NCBI RefSeq assembly: GCF_900460535.1
Contig: NZ_UHIL01000002.1
Coordinates: 930,001-994,000, forward strand
Length of the DNA: 64,000 nucleotides
Origin: Vibrio parahaemolyticus
GTDB taxonomy: Bacteria > Pseudomonadota > Gammaproteobacteria > Enterobacterales > Vibrionaceae
Direction: 5' to 3'
Shown: positions 63,445-64,000 of the stretch, piece by piece
How positions within the stretch are numbered: the stretch's first letter is position 1
How the letters are laid out: every line of letters starts with the position of its first letter
Notes under the pieces: model-generated
Databases searched by the model: none
What the model was told of the DNA's origin: nothing
Seen by the model: only the letters and a program-made list of their open reading frames with translations
Program-made: the position numbers and the translations under genes

Positions 63445-64000
63445 ATGAAAAAAATCGCTATTGCAGTGGCTACTGTACTTGCTGGTGGTGTGATCTCTAA
63501 CGTTGCACTTGCTGACACTTACATTGGCGGTAAAGTAGGTTACAACTCTCTAAACGATGCATGTTACCTAAACGAACCTTGTGACGACGACAGCTTTGCA
63601 GCTGGTATGCACATTGGTTACAACTTCAACGAATACGTTGCTGCAGAATACGGTGTTGATTACCTAGGTGATTTCACGGCTAACTTCAAAAAGCCTGGTC
63701 TAAACACAGTTGATGGTGACCTTTGGGCGTTGACTCTAGCTCCTAAATTCAACCTACCTCTAACAGATTCTTGGAACCTGTTCGCTAAAGTAGGTGCGGC
63801 ATACATGATGGCTGGTGACGAGAAAGACTTCGTTCCAACTGGCTCTCTAGGTGCTGAGTACAAAATCAACTACAACTGGAGCCTACGTGCTGAATACCAA
63901 CGTTACCAAGACATGTCTGACGACATTATTGATGACATGGATTCTGACTTCTTCGGTATCGGCTTCAACTACAAGTTTGGTTCTGAGCCAGTAGTTCAAG
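63445..64000 (+). CDS. OmpA-like outer-membrane protein, N-terminal part
   Basis: ATG 63445 follows AAAGGAAAAA; 185 residues are visible before the window ends. Signal peptide (ISNVALA, about 23), then the OmpA barrel: DTYIGGKVGYNSLND, HIGYNFNEYVAAEYGVDYLG, LYAKVGAAYMMAG-like strands and FGIGFNYKFGSEP at the end of the barrel, just before the expected linker and peptidoglycan-binding C-terminal domain. OmpA anchors the outer membrane to peptidoglycan. The frame is still open at the edge. The optimised codon use suggests high expression. Confidence 0.92.
   Translation, partial: MKKIAIAVATVLAGGVISNVALADTYIGGKVGYNSLNDACYLNEPCDDDSFAAGMHIGYNFNEYVAAEYGVDYLGDFTANFKKPGLNTVDGDLWALTLAPKFNLPLTDSWNLFAKVGAAYMMAGDEKDFVPTGSLGAEYKINYNWSLRAEYQRYQDMSDDIIDDMDSDFFGIGFNYKFGSEPVVQ

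Noticed and set aside
1..64000. CRISPR array, prophage or integron cassettes
   Set aside because: No regularly spaced direct repeats, phage structural genes or integrase were seen. The only mobile DNA supported is the 5.3 kb island and its IS element.

Overview
The window looks like part of the smaller chromosome of a Vibrio of the Harveyi clade, most likely V. parahaemolyticus or a very close relative. The strongest markers are a 418-residue thermolabile haemolysin/phospholipase (tlh) that matches the V. parahaemolyticus marker as I remember it, next to a secreted subtilisin-like protease. A Qrr quorum-sensing RNA with a sigma-54 promoter and LuxO sites, and a Vibrio-style 2-aminoethylphosphonate (AEP) locus, agree with this.

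Layout. 1-9 kb: end of a nucleoside transporter, a periplasmic unknown, an AlkB-type repair enzyme, a CHASE-like/GGDEF protein, a NIT-domain chemoreceptor, the Qrr RNA, an acyl-CoA-type XRE regulator and a small protein that resembles one isolated domain of malate synthase G. 9-15.5 kb: a second GGDEF protein and a light/oxidant-damage cluster (cry-DASH, FeS-BCP photolyase, SDR, DUF2256 and exported MsrAB). 15.6-20.9 kb: an AT-rich island of about 5.3 kb that split an osmC-family gene. A native 5' stub remains on the left; on the right the gene is intact but has an island-derived 5' end. The island carries a TTG-started radical SAM gene overlapping a kinase-phosphoribosyltransferase fusion, an IS5/IS903-type element, a frameshifted CoiA/DUF6035-like gene and a NYN-domain protein. 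No integrase is visible. 21-34 kb: acetyltransferase, zinc-ribbon protein, a 1 kb AT-rich gap, an outer-membrane barrel with a large metzincin lipoprotein, regulators, YjjG, Nudix, then periplasmic DUF2541-like, YtfJ and alpha-carbonic anhydrase genes and a FadL porin.

36-48.5 kb: a MacA-MacB-TolC-like efflux operon, tlh, a secreted S8 protease followed by a small exported protein resembling the protease's own propeptide, and an ascorbate-type PTS (IIA-IIB-IIC) facing a LacI-family regulator across three near-identical palindromes. 48.5-58.4 kb: AEP catabolism (phnW-pbfA-phnX) divergent from an AEP ABC importer (phnS, phnT, fused permease), the GntR/UTRA regulator phnR and an EamA exporter. 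Three TGGT-N4-ACCA palindromes and a PhoB-box-like element mark its promoters. 58.4-64 kb: a small outer-membrane barrel, a VirK/YbjX protein, an FAD amine oxidase, an M14 carboxypeptidase and the start of an OmpA-like protein cut by the window edge.

The best candidate for an undescribed system is the island operon at 15745-17705. It combines a radical SAM enzyme with a C-terminal cysteine cluster and a nucleotide-kinase/PRTase fusion, which is the toolkit for making a modified nucleotide. Family assignments are from memory of the families and from motifs read in the translations; no search was run.
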